Assembly: GCA_947502965.1 (NCBI GenBank)
Contig: CANNCG010000002.1
Coordinates: 1 to 33,730, forward strand
Reading direction: 5' to 3'
DNA from: a bacterium
Lineage (GTDB): Bacteria; Margulisbacteria; Marinamargulisbacteria; SXXA01
Length of the DNA: 33,730 nucleotides
The position numbers were made by a program, and so were the translations under genes. Of this stretch, positions 9,219 through 17,777 are shown one piece after another. Positions within the stretch are counted from its first letter, which is position 1, and every line of letters begins with the position of its first letter. The notes beneath the pieces are model-generated. The model saw nothing but the letters and a program-made list of their open reading frames with translations. It was not told where the DNA came from and did no database searches.

Positions 9219-10370
9219 TTACAAACGTCTGGATAGCTGGCGATAGGGTGCCGATGGGAAGCTGCTTTCTAGCGTGTGGCCGTAAGTCATGAGAATTCCC
9301 AAGGCCAAGAGCAACATCGTCCAATGGTGATAAGGCCAAAGTGAAACACAAAATAGAGCCAATACAAGACCCTGTTGCCATCGTTTTGGCAATGACACAA
9401 CGGCATAATACGCAGGAATAACAAAGAGGAGAAATGAATAATCTTTGAGCCGTGGGGATAGGATCCCATAGGCGAGTATGCCCATAGAGATTTGAATAAT
9501 AAGCGGGTATTCATGGCGATTTTTCCAGAAAAAAACGGCAAGGCCAGCTGAAAAAAGAAATACAAATAGGACATATAGGCCAAAGGCGGATACGGTGACG
9601 CCATAGGTTGTGAGCCAGGGTATGAGTTCAAACTGCAACCATGCCAGTATCGATGGATTGACATATCCGCTGCTATCCAAGGGCGCTGGTGTAGATAAAA
9701 ATGTCTGATACATCTCTGACATTCCTAGTATTCCGATGCATTGAATGACGATGGCAACGCCAACTCCGGCGCATAAGAAACGCCACTTTTGAGTCGTTTT
9801 TGTCAGAAAAATGAAGCCTAAAAATGCGAGTGGCAGCAATTTGAAAGAACCCGCCAATGCGATAAATAGTGCAAAAAGATAACTGCGGCCCATGACTAAA
9901 AAAAGAAAGCCGAGCCATAGAAGTATGGTTTCGAATGTCGCAATATTACCTGCCAAAATATCGCTGGTGAAGGGTCCCCGGAAGGCAAAAAGTGAAATCA
10001 AAACAAAGGATAGGAGATGCTTTTCTTTTACAAAGAATTTTAAATAGAGCGCAATGAATCCGGTTGCAGTAATGAATTTGATGCAAAGAAAAATGAGCCT
10101 GGCGTGCAAAAATGAAAAGGCGGTTAAAGGCGCGAATACCCATGCCATTTGAGGGGGATATACAAACCTCAAATGGGATTGGTGGCCCTGCCCGGACATG
10201 GTGGATACGATGTGCGAGTCATACCCGTTGAGTCCCATAATCATGGATTTTGCACCATAATAGTAAGAGATAAAGTCATGCTGATGACCGGAATCGAGAC
10301 CCAAGATGGCTTTGGAGACGATGCCACCGGCCAAGAGCAAAAGTAAAAAATAAGGGATATACTTTTTCAT
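9219..10370 (-). CDS. GT87-like (DUF2029) polyprenol-phosphate-mannose-dependent glycosyltransferase
   Basis: Multi-TM; DFISYYYGAKSMIMGLNGYDSHIV..FVYPPQMAWVFAPL. Start taken at MKKYIPYF (10370); the track ORF's first 23 codons lie in a repeat and spacer. Confidence 0.7.
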   Translation of the reverse strand: MKKYIPYFLLLLLAGGIVSKAILGLDSGHQHDFISYYYGAKSMIMGLNGYDSHIVSTMSGQGHQSHLRFVYPPQMAWVFAPLTAFSFLHARLIFLCIKFITATGFIALYLKFFVKEKHLLSFVLISLFAFRGPFTSDILAGNIATFETILLWLGFLFLVMGRSYLFALFIALAGSFKLLPLAFLGFIFLTKTTQKWRFLCAGVGVAIVIQCIGILGMSEMYQTFLSTPAPLDSSGYVNPSILAWLQFELIPWLTTYGVTVSAFGLYVLFVFLFSAGLAVFFWKNRHEYPLIIQISMGILAYGILSPRLKDYSFLLFVIPAYYAVVSLPKRWQQGLVLALFCVSLWPYHHWTMLLLALGILMTYGHTLESSFPSAPYRQLSRRL

Positions 10371-10408
10371 GAAGAACGGCCTTTTTGTGTCTTGAAATCT
10401 TGATTTAT

Positions 10409-10522
10409 TACCCGTTCCAAAATGAAACCCGGATTTCAAATCGTGACGGGAGCCTATTCTTATGGGTGACCAGAACGATTTGGAAAGGCAGCTGGTCCCT
10501 GTTTCATTTTGGGATGGGTATA
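10409..10522 (-). repeat. Palindromic MITE-like repeat, full copy 2 (inverted orientation)
   Basis: TACCCGTTCCAAAATGAAACCCGGATTTCAAATCGTGACGGGAGCCTATTCTTATGGG...CGATTTGGAAAGGC...GTTTCATTTTGGGATGGGTATA, reverse complement of copies 1/3/4. Confidence 0.9.
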
Positions 10523-10631
10523 TCTTTTTAACCTAAAATGGGTTTCATAGGCAAGGTATGTCTTGGTTTGGCCGAGATTTTTTTTGCGTTGGAGAGCCAC
10601 TCCCCATTTATTTTGTTTATAGGATATCTTT

Positions 10632-11591
10632 ATGGTACTCTCTGCAAAACTTATGCCGCTACTCAGTCTCGTGATTCCTATCTATAACGAAGAGGACTGT
10701 ATCCCCATTCTTTGGGCAGAGCTTCAGAAAATAACGGCGAATTTTTCTGGGTATTCGATCGAATATGTTTTTGTGGATGATGGGTCCTTGGACCAATCGT
10801 TTTTTCTTTTAGAGAAGATCTCCCAACAGTGTGCCGCTGTAAAAGTGTTGCGTTTTTCCCGTAACTTCGGCCATCAGATTGCAATTACGGCGGGTTTGGA
10901 TTATGCCGCGGGGGATGCTGTTATCGTGATGGATGCTGACCTACAGGATCCTCCAGAGGTGTTGACCCAGATGCTTGCCAAATATGAAGATGGGTATGAT
11001 GTGGTCTATGCCGTTCGACAGAGCCGATCCGGAGAGACGCTTTTTAAGAAAATAACCGCAAAATGCTTCTATAGACTTCTTAATGCGATGTCGGCCATTC
11101 CAATTCCTTTAGATACAGGCGATTTTAGACTGGTGACTAGGCGTGTTGCGGATGCCCTCAAGACGCTAGGCGAGCAGGACCGTTTTGTACGTGGGTTGGT
11201 GAGTTGGGTGGGATTTAAGCAGACCCCTATCTATTTTGAGCGGCATGCGAGACTTGCTGGTGAAACAAAGTATCCTCTCAAGAAAATGATTTCTTTTGCC
11301 CTGAATGGTATCTTGTCCTTTTCAACCCTGCCACTCAAATGGGCCTCTTGGTTGGGCTTTTTCTTTGCTTTTTTTTCTGGGCTTTATATTTTGGTCGTGA
11401 TCGCCTTACGGCTCATGGGCTATACCTTTCCTGGATATGCTTCTTTAATGGTGGCGATGTTGCTCTTGGGCGGGATACAGCTGATGACCATTGGTATTCT
11501 GGGCGAATACATAGGTCGTTTGTATATGGAATCTAAAAAGAGACCTTTGTATATTGTGCAGGATGCGGTGAATGTTGCCCCTCGCGGATAG
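10632..11591 (+). CDS. GT2 family dolichol-phosphate glucosyl/mannosyltransferase-like protein (DPM1/GtrB type)
   Basis: LSLVIPIYNEEDCIPILWAEL, EYVFVDDGSLDQS, GHQIAITAGLDYAAGDAVIVMDADLQDPPEVL, two C-terminal TM helices, ILGEYIGRLYMESKKRPLYIV. Confidence 0.92.
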   Translation: MVLSAKLMPLLSLVIPIYNEEDCIPILWAELQKITANFSGYSIEYVFVDDGSLDQSFFLLEKISQQCAAVKVLRFSRNFGHQIAITAGLDYAAGDAVIVMDADLQDPPEVLTQMLAKYEDGYDVVYAVRQSRSGETLFKKITAKCFYRLLNAMSAIPIPLDTGDFRLVTRRVADALKTLGEQDRFVRGLVSWVGFKQTPIYFERHARLAGETKYPLKKMISFALNGILSFSTLPLKWASWLGFFFAFFSGLYILVVIALRLMGYTFPGYASLMVAMLLLGGIQLMTIGILGEYIGRLYMESKKRPLYIVQDAVNVAPRG

Positions 11592-12894
11592 TTCCACTAC
11601 GCAGAGGGGTGGTCGGCACTATGCGATTATTGGCGCTGGCGTTGCGGGGTTAGCGGCTGCGTATCGGTTGCTTCAACAAGGTCAGCGGGTGACGGTTTTT
11701 GAAAAAAGTCCCTTTGTCGGGGGGCAGTTGGCAACCACGGTTGTCGGGGGTGTTCCTATCGAACATTATTATCACCATACATTTACGTCGGATGCAGATC
11801 TCTTGATGCTTTGTGAGGAGTTGGGTATCACCGATAAGATGATGTGGCTACCCAGTACCATGGGGTATTTCTCCCAAGGCAAGCTGTATCCCTTCGGGAC
11901 GCCAAAAAGTATTCTTACCTTTCGGCCATTGGGCATTTTTGCCAAAATTGGCTTTGTTTTGTCTACATTGTGGATCACCTTTGTGATGAAACCAGCGTAT
12001 GCTGAAAAGCATACAGTTCATGCGTGGTTTCTCAGATATGGGTTTGGACGTGTGTGGGATATTGTTTGGAAACCGTTATTTCAGCTCAAGTTTGCGGCAG
12101 ACGCGGATCGTATATCGTTGATTTGGCTATGGGGAAAGCTACATACGCGCGGCACCTCACGCAATGGGAGTAAAGAGGTACTTGGCTATATGAAAGGGAG
12201 CTTTGGGGCTTTGGCCTTGGCGCTGAGTCAGGCTATTGAGGGTCTGGGGGGTGAACTAGTGTTGGGTACGGAACTCCGCAGTATCAAAAAAATAAATCAA
12301 GATTTTGTTGTGGAAAGCAGTGCTGGCACTTTTTCTGTAGATGCGGTGATTTCTACACAAGCGGCCAATCAACTCGTCCATAGCTATCCCTGGTCATCCG
12401 AAACAAAGGCCTATCTAAATGGGCTGGAATACAAATCGGCTATCTGTGTCATGGTGATTAGTGACAGTCGGTGGTTTGACCGCTATTGGATCAATATAGG
12501 GGATGAAAACCTGCCTTTTGGGGGGATTGTAGAGCACACAAATTGGGTTCCCGCAGGTGAATATGGTGGGAAGCATGTGATGTATTTGTCCCGTTATTTG
12601 GATGATGATGATTCTCTTTTTACGCAACCAGATACGGCTATTGTGGAGATGTTTTGTAATGGGATTAATGTGATCCTGACAGATTTTGATAGATCTTTGG
12701 TTCAAGAAACACGTGTGTTTAGGCAACGCAATGCGCAACCGGTGGTACCCAAGGGCTATATTGCACCCAGTATGATGACAGAGATTCCAGACTTTTATTG
12801 GATTTCAACGCATCATACGTACCCCTTTGATCGCGGGATTAACTATGCGATTCGTTTGGCGAATCGTCTTGTTGGAGATATTTCTGCGCAGTAA
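11572..12894 (+). CDS. NAD(P)/FAD-dependent oxidoreductase (amine oxidase / protoporphyrinogen-oxidase-like)
   Basis: HYAIIGAGVAGLAAAYRLLQQGQRVTVFEKSPFVGGQLATT; C-terminal GINYAIRLANRLVGDI. Overlaps the GT2 end by 20 bp. Confidence 0.85.
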   Translation: MLPLADSSTTQRGGRHYAIIGAGVAGLAAAYRLLQQGQRVTVFEKSPFVGGQLATTVVGGVPIEHYYHHTFTSDADLLMLCEELGITDKMMWLPSTMGYFSQGKLYPFGTPKSILTFRPLGIFAKIGFVLSTLWITFVMKPAYAEKHTVHAWFLRYGFGRVWDIVWKPLFQLKFAADADRISLIWLWGKLHTRGTSRNGSKEVLGYMKGSFGALALALSQAIEGLGGELVLGTELRSIKKINQDFVVESSAGTFSVDAVISTQAANQLVHSYPWSSETKAYLNGLEYKSAICVMVISDSRWFDRYWINIGDENLPFGGIVEHTNWVPAGEYGGKHVMYLSRYLDDDDSLFTQPDTAIVEMFCNGINVILTDFDRSLVQETRVFRQRNAQPVVPKGYIAPSMMTEIPDFYWISTHHTYPFDRGINYAIRLANRLVGDISAQ

Positions 12895-12898
12895 CCCA

Positions 12899-13822
12899 AT
12901 GATTACCATTCTTGGACCTACTGCAAGTGGGAAAACAGCCCTGGCGGTAGCCTTGGCACGACATTATGGCGTAGAAATCATTTCCGCAGATTCGAGACAA
13001 GTCTATGATCGGCTGTTTCTGGGTGTTGGAAAAGACTTGGATATCTATGAAACAGGGGGGGTGAGCGTTCCGTACCATTTAATAGGCCACGTTTCTCTTG
13101 AGGCACATTACGATTTGTTTTCATTTCAGCAGGATTTTCAAAAAGCAAAAGCGGACATTTTGGCGCGTGGCAAACATCCCTTGATGTGTGGGGGAACCGG
13201 TCTTTATTTGGAAGCTGTTTTGCTGGACTATCAGCTCCGGTCTGTTCCTGAAAATTCAGAGTGGCGAGATCGGGCAGGGGATATGTCGGATGAGGCCTTG
13301 TTGGCGATGTTTTTATCATTGTCGGTACCTCACAATCAGACAGATACAGAAACTCGGACCCGTTTGATACGTGCCATTGAAATTGCAATGGCCACGGGCG
13401 CGACATCTTCCAAGACCTGGAATCCGGAAGATACCATGGTGTTTGGAATAGCATGGGAGCCTGCGTGCCTACGTGAACGTATTCTGTATCGTTTGGACCA
13501 ACGTCTAAAGGCGGGGATGATAGCGGAAGTCTCAGATCTGTTGGCTATCGGCGTTTCTGCGCTGCGTCTGGATCAGCTGGGTTTGGAATATCGTTATTGC
13601 TTGAAATATCTGTCTGGGGAGCTTTCGCTAGAAGACATGCGGCATCTGTTGGGCCGCGAGATTTGTCGGTATGCCAAACGCCAGCGTACCTGGTTTAGAC
13701 GTATGGAAAAACGAGGGGTGCCTATCTTTTGGGTTTCTGGGGAGCTGTCTTTGGAAAAACAAGAACTATATGTCCGTTCCAAAATAAAATCCCCGATGAG
13801 GATATCCGTTCCTCAAGGCTGA
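12899..13822 (+). CDS. miaA: tRNA dimethylallyltransferase MiaA
   Basis: MITILGPTASGKTALAVALARHYGVEIISADSRQVYDRLFLGVGKD; CGGTGLYLEAVL; DQLGLEYRYCLKYLSG; ICRYAKRQRTWFRR. Start at 12899 rather than ORF start 12827. Confidence 0.95.
   Translation: MITILGPTASGKTALAVALARHYGVEIISADSRQVYDRLFLGVGKDLDIYETGGVSVPYHLIGHVSLEAHYDLFSFQQDFQKAKADILARGKHPLMCGGTGLYLEAVLLDYQLRSVPENSEWRDRAGDMSDEALLAMFLSLSVPHNQTDTETRTRLIRAIEIAMATGATSSKTWNPEDTMVFGIAWEPACLRERILYRLDQRLKAGMIAEVSDLLAIGVSALRLDQLGLEYRYCLKYLSGELSLEDMRHLLGREICRYAKRQRTWFRRMEKRGVPIFWVSGELSLEKQELYVRSKIKSPMRISVPQG
13767..13790 (-). repeat. Degenerate terminal-repeat end inside the miaA 3' coding end
   Basis: TATGTCCGTTCCAAAATAAAATCCC vs family end TATACCCGTTCCAAAATGAAACCC. 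Confidence 0.6.
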
Positions 13823-13855
13823 GATTTCTACGCCGTCTATCCAGAGAAACTAGCA

Positions 13856-13971
13856 TATACCCATTCCAAAAAGAAACATGGAGGGGATGCCTTTCCAAAT
13901 CGTTCTAGTCACATATAAGAATATGCTCCCGTCACGATTTGAAATCTATGTTTCATTTTGGAACGGGTATA
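13856..13971 (+). repeat. Palindromic MITE-like repeat, full copy 3
   Basis: TATACCCATTCCAAAAAGAAAC...CCTTTCCAAATCG...CGATTTGAAATC...GTTTCATTTTGGAACGGGTATA. Confidence 0.9.
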
Positions 13972-13975
13972 GTCG

Positions 13976-14008
13976 ATTGGAATGAAACTCGGATTTCAAA
14001 TCTTGGTG
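13976..14008 (-). repeat. Partial repeat copy abutting copy 3 in opposite orientation
   Basis: GATTGGAATGAAACTCGGATTTCAAATCTTGGTG vs family TTCCAAAATGAAACCCGGATTTCAAATCGTGACG. Confidence 0.6.
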
Positions 14009-14324
14009 CTGTCGCAAAAAAAGAAAAAAAACAGGCAAAATCGGATTTTTTTGTGAAAATCCGATAAAAAGCGATAACCCAAGTTCGTCAAAAAACAGTG
14101 ATTTTGAGCCTAATTCACGAAAAAAAATATATTTGGCGACGCACTCTATGTGTTCGGCCTCCCTCAGGTTAGCACGCTAGATACCCTATTTACACGATTC
14201 TTTGGGATGCCGATAGCCACGTTTATTACACGGCTACTCTGGCTGCGTAAAACCAACCAACTCAGGAGTGACTCCGACAGAAGCTGGCCTGTCAGGTAAC
14301 GATTCCTCACGAACAACGCCGTAA

Positions 14325-16424
14325 TTAAAACCCAAACACCACTTTTCCCTCTTTGAGCAACAGAACCGCATCAAAGGGCTTGCCCGCCTTGGACATAAAG
14401 CCCGTCAATTTTTCTGTTTTTCCGGTTTCCAAAAGGGACTTAATAGCGGCTGTATCTAGCTCTTTGCCGGCAATGCTTTTCCAGATCGTAAATGAACACT
14501 GCTTTTCTCGCCAATTGGCACAGCCAAAGGCCTTGGCATTCTCTACAATTCGGCCCTGACATAGCGGACAGTCCCAGGCCTGATCTGCTACCGCCTCAGG
14601 CATGAGAGAAACCGGCTTCAAGGCCGCTACTATTTCCCGCGCAAAGGTGGCTATTTCTTTCATATACGCTTCCCGAGAATAGGTCTTTGCGCGCATCATC
14701 GTGAGCTTGCGTTCCCATTCGCCGGTCATCTCTGGCGACACCAAGGACGGGTTCTGGATACAGTCGATGAGATACATGCCTTTTTCGGTAGGAATGAGAC
14801 GGTTTTTTTGTTTGATGATATAGCCCACGCTCACCAACCGCTCCAGAATCTGTGCCCGGGTGGCAGGGGTCCCCAAACCACAATCTTTCATCGCCTCACG
14901 CAGCTCTTCGTCTTCGACCTGTTTACCCGCTGTTTCCATGGCGGCCAAAATGGAGGCCTCGTTGTGAAGCGATGGCGCTTTTGTTTTTTTGGTCTGCAAT
15001 TCAGGCGGTTTATGACCAATGGCATCCCCTTCTGCCACCTTTGGTAGCAAGCCTTCTGCCTCACCTTTTTCGTCGTCTTTGTCGTCTTCATCTTTGAGAT
15101 AGACCTGACGCCATCCAGGGTGGGTCATGATCACCCCATTGGAACGAAAACGGTCTTCCCCAAATTGGGACAAAATCTCGGTGGTATCTTTCTCACAATC
15201 TGGCAAAAACACAGCAATAAACCGCTTCAATATCAAATCCATGATCACCCGCTCTTCACGGTTGAGCTGCTCCAAACGAATCGGATTTTCTGTGGGAATG
15301 AGGGCATGGTGATCCGTCACTTTCGTGTCATCAAACACCCGTTTGGGATAGGTCAGCGTGCCAATCGCGTTTGCCCATTCTCCATAGGGCGGCATCTGTG
15401 ACAGTGTGGCCAAGCGTTGGGCAATTTGCGGCTTCAAATCCTGAGACAAATACCTGGAAGAGGTCCTCGGATAGGTGAGGATTTTGTGTTTTTCATAGAG
15501 AGACTGGGCCAATTCTAGCGTCTTTTCTGCTGAAAACTTAAACTTTCGATTGGCCTCTTTTTGCAGTTCCGTGAGGTCATAGAGCAGCGGCGGGCTTTCT
15601 TTCTTTTGTTTTTGTACCAAGCTCAAAATCTGGCCAAGAGACACCGCAGTGACCCGAGTACACACTGCCTCGGCGTCTTTTTTGTCCAGCAGTCGGGACT
15701 CTCCAGCCGCATTCAGCCAACGGCCTTCAAAGATCCCATTGGCATGCAAAATGGGCAAGGCGACTTCATAAAACGTTTCAGAAGTAAAATCCCGATTGGC
15801 GATATATCGGTCCACGATCATTTTGAGTACCGGGGTCTGCACACGCCCTACGCTCATAATGCCCTGGTTGTTTTGACCAAAGCGCAGGGTGTATGCACGG
15901 GTAGCGTTAATCCCTATCAGCCAGTCTGCCTCTGAGCGGGAACGGGCGGAGTCATAGAGGGGTTCGTAGTCTTTTCCCGATTTGAGTTTTTCAAAGCCAT
16001 CTCGAATAGCGGCATCGGTTTGAGAGGATATCCACAAACGCTGGATGGGTTTTTTACACCCAGAGATGGCATAGATATAGCGAAAAATGAGCTCCCCTTC
16101 TCGCCCCGCATCCGTCGCACAGATGATTTCCGTGGTGGTTTCTGCGTGAAACAGCTGGCTGATGGTATTGAGCTGCTTTTGCGCCCCATTGTCTAGGGAG
16201 GGTTCGATCTGAAAGGTCTCAGGAATAATAGGGAGCTGTGGGAAAACCCATTTTTTGAACGACGGGTCATAGCGATCGGGATCCACCAAGCGTACCAAAT
16301 GACCAAAAGCCCATGTCACAGCGTAATTTTCGCCGAGAAAATAGCCGTCTTTTCGGTCTGAGAGCTTCAGAACTCTGGCGATATCTTTGGCCACACTGGG
16401 CTTTTCGGTGAGGATGATTTTCAT
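14325..16424 (-). CDS. topB: DNA topoisomerase III (type IA)
   Basis: MKIILTEKPSVAKDIARVL, ICATDAGREGELIFRYIY, LWISSQTDAAIRDGFEKLK, GIMSVGRVQTPVLKMIVDR, LTYPRTSSRYLS, C-terminal Cys motif CPLCQGRIVENAKAFGCANWREKQCSF. Start at 16424; ORF extension to 16505 reaches the repeat. Confidence 0.94.
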   Translation of the reverse strand: MKIILTEKPSVAKDIARVLKLSDRKDGYFLGENYAVTWAFGHLVRLVDPDRYDPSFKKWVFPQLPIIPETFQIEPSLDNGAQKQLNTISQLFHAETTTEIICATDAGREGELIFRYIYAISGCKKPIQRLWISSQTDAAIRDGFEKLKSGKDYEPLYDSARSRSEADWLIGINATRAYTLRFGQNNQGIMSVGRVQTPVLKMIVDRYIANRDFTSETFYEVALPILHANGIFEGRWLNAAGESRLLDKKDAEAVCTRVTAVSLGQILSLVQKQKKESPPLLYDLTELQKEANRKFKFSAEKTLELAQSLYEKHKILTYPRTSSRYLSQDLKPQIAQRLATLSQMPPYGEWANAIGTLTYPKRVFDDTKVTDHHALIPTENPIRLEQLNREERVIMDLILKRFIAVFLPDCEKDTTEILSQFGEDRFRSNGVIMTHPGWRQVYLKDEDDKDDEKGEAEGLLPKVAEGDAIGHKPPELQTKKTKAPSLHNEASILAAMETAGKQVEDEELREAMKDCGLGTPATRAQILERLVSVGYIIKQKNRLIPTEKGMYLIDCIQNPSLVSPEMTGEWERKLTMMRAKTYSREAYMKEIATFAREIVAALKPVSLMPEAVADQAWDCPLCQGRIVENAKAFGCANWREKQCSFTIWKSIAGKELDTAAIKSLLETGKTEKLTGFMSKAGKPFDAVLLLKEGKVVFGF

Positions 16425-16491
16425 TGAAAATAGAGTGTACCCCAAAGCAGAATTTTGACCAAGGCTACAGTCAATTATCCCGGTTCCAAAA

Positions 16492-16608
16492 TATACCCAT
16501 CCCAAAATGAAACCGGGAGCGGAAGCCTTTCCAAATCGCTGTGGTCACCTATAAGAATAGGCTCCCGACGCGATTTGAAATCCGGGTTTCATTTTGGAAC
16601 GGGTCTAT
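16492..16608 (+). repeat. Palindromic MITE-like repeat, full copy 4
   Basis: TATACCCATCCCAAAATGAAACC...GGTTTCATTTTGGAACGGGTCTATA; a truncated end-like CCCGGTTCCAAAA lies directly upstream (16479-16491). Confidence 0.92.
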
Positions 16609-16623
16609 ATTTCAAAAAAATAG

Positions 16624-16652
16624 TTGAAAGCAGCGGTGTATTCCTTTAGACT
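16624..16652 (+). promoter_or_regulatory. Candidate sigma70-type promoter for the atp operon
   Basis: TTGAAA - 17 nt - TAGACT between topB/repeat copy 4 and atpB; reading only, weak -10 match. Confidence 0.3.
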
Positions 16653-16756
16653 AGCTTCCCGATTCTTTGTTCCTAATGTTTAAAGATAGGCCGAGTTTAA
16701 GGTATCTTTAGGTAGCTATTTCGCCCCGTATGTGAGATTGAGAGGTTTTCTAAACA

Positions 16757-17461
16757 ATGGTTGCATCGTCAGGTGAGGGGTTTCAGATTCCTCTAGAATT
16801 ATTTGGCGTGGATATTTCCATCACAACTCCCGTAATTGTCATGTGGTGTGTTTCTCTGATCATTTTCTCTTTCCTTATGATCGCAAACCGTCGGCGCTCC
16901 TTTAGGCAGCTGGAAAGCTTTATTTTTAGCTTTGTGTCCGAGTCTTTTGGATCCAATCTTGACACCAAGCGACCCATTTGGTTCTCCTTTTTATTAACTC
17001 TCTTTTTGTTTGTTTTATTGAGCAATTTGACGGGTCTTCTTCCTGGGGCCTCTTCACCCATGGGGGATATCAATGTGACTGCGTCTTTGGCCGTTTTGGT
17101 ATTTGTTATTTCCCAGGTGGCGGGTTTTAGGGCTCATGGTTTTTCGCATGTGACCCATCTGGTCCCTGCCGGTGTTCCGTGGGTGTTGGTTCCTTTTATC
17201 TTTGTCCTGGAAGTGATCAGTCAGTTTGCAAAGCCTTTTTCCCTGGCTATTCGTTTGTTTGCCAATTTATTTGCAGGACACGCGGTTTTGGGGATTTTTC
17301 TTTCACTGGTTGTGATGGCGCCTCATGTGGTGAAGGTTGCGCCCTTTTTTGGTGTGGTGATGTTGTCTTTTTTTGAGATTTTTGTTTCTTTTATTCAGGC
17401 TTTTATCTTTACGTACTTGGCATCGTTCTATATTAGTGACACTGTTAAGGGTGCTCACTAG
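16757..17461 (+). CDS. atpB: F0F1 ATP synthase subunit a
   Basis: Multi-TM with SQFAKPFSLAIRLFANLFAGHAVLGIFLSL (essential Arg region); operon context. Confidence 0.96.
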   Translation: MVASSGEGFQIPLELFGVDISITTPVIVMWCVSLIIFSFLMIANRRRSFRQLESFIFSFVSESFGSNLDTKRPIWFSFLLTLFLFVLLSNLTGLLPGASSPMGDINVTASLAVLVFVISQVAGFRAHGFSHVTHLVPAGVPWVLVPFIFVLEVISQFAKPFSLAIRLFANLFAGHAVLGIFLSLVVMAPHVVKVAPFFGVVMLSFFEIFVSFIQAFIFTYLASFYISDTVKGAH

Positions 17462-17487
17462 TTCTTAAATTATAAAAAAACTTTTGT

Positions 17488-17493
17488 AGGAGG
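17488..17493 (+). promoter_or_regulatory. Strong Shine-Dalgarno of atpE
   Basis: Perfect AGGAGG 7 nt before ATG at 17501. Confidence 0.8.
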
Positions 17494-17500
17494 CAGTATT

Positions 17501-17719
17501 ATGGAAGCGTTAGCAGCAGGTATGGCGATTGGTTTGGCAGCTTTAGGGGTTAGTTTTTCATTGGCGATAGTGTATTTCAAGACATTGGATAGCATTGTAC
17601 GTCAGCCTGATTTAATTGCCCCTCTCCGTGTTTTGATGTTTATTGGTTTTGCGTTTATCGAAGCGATAGCTTTGTATGCGTTGGTTGTATCTTTCTCTTT
17701 GATTAGAGCCGCTAGCTAG
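17501..17719 (+). CDS. atpE: F0F1 ATP synthase subunit c
   Basis: 72-aa two-helix hairpin with RQPDL loop and carboxylate in FIEAIALYALVVSF. Confidence 0.95.
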   Translation: MEALAAGMAIGLAALGVSFSLAIVYFKTLDSIVRQPDLIAPLRVLMFIGFAFIEAIALYALVVSFSLIRAAS

Positions 17720-17729
17720 TAAGCTTTTG

Positions 17730-17777
17730 GCCTTCGTCGGTTCTCTATTTTTGGGGAAGCGGCGAAGGCTTTTTTTT
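17730..17777 (+). terminator. Intrinsic (possibly partial) terminator between atpE and atpF
   Basis: GCCTTCGTCG...CGGCGAAGGC 10-bp stem (one G.U) followed by TTTTTTTT. Confidence 0.75.
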
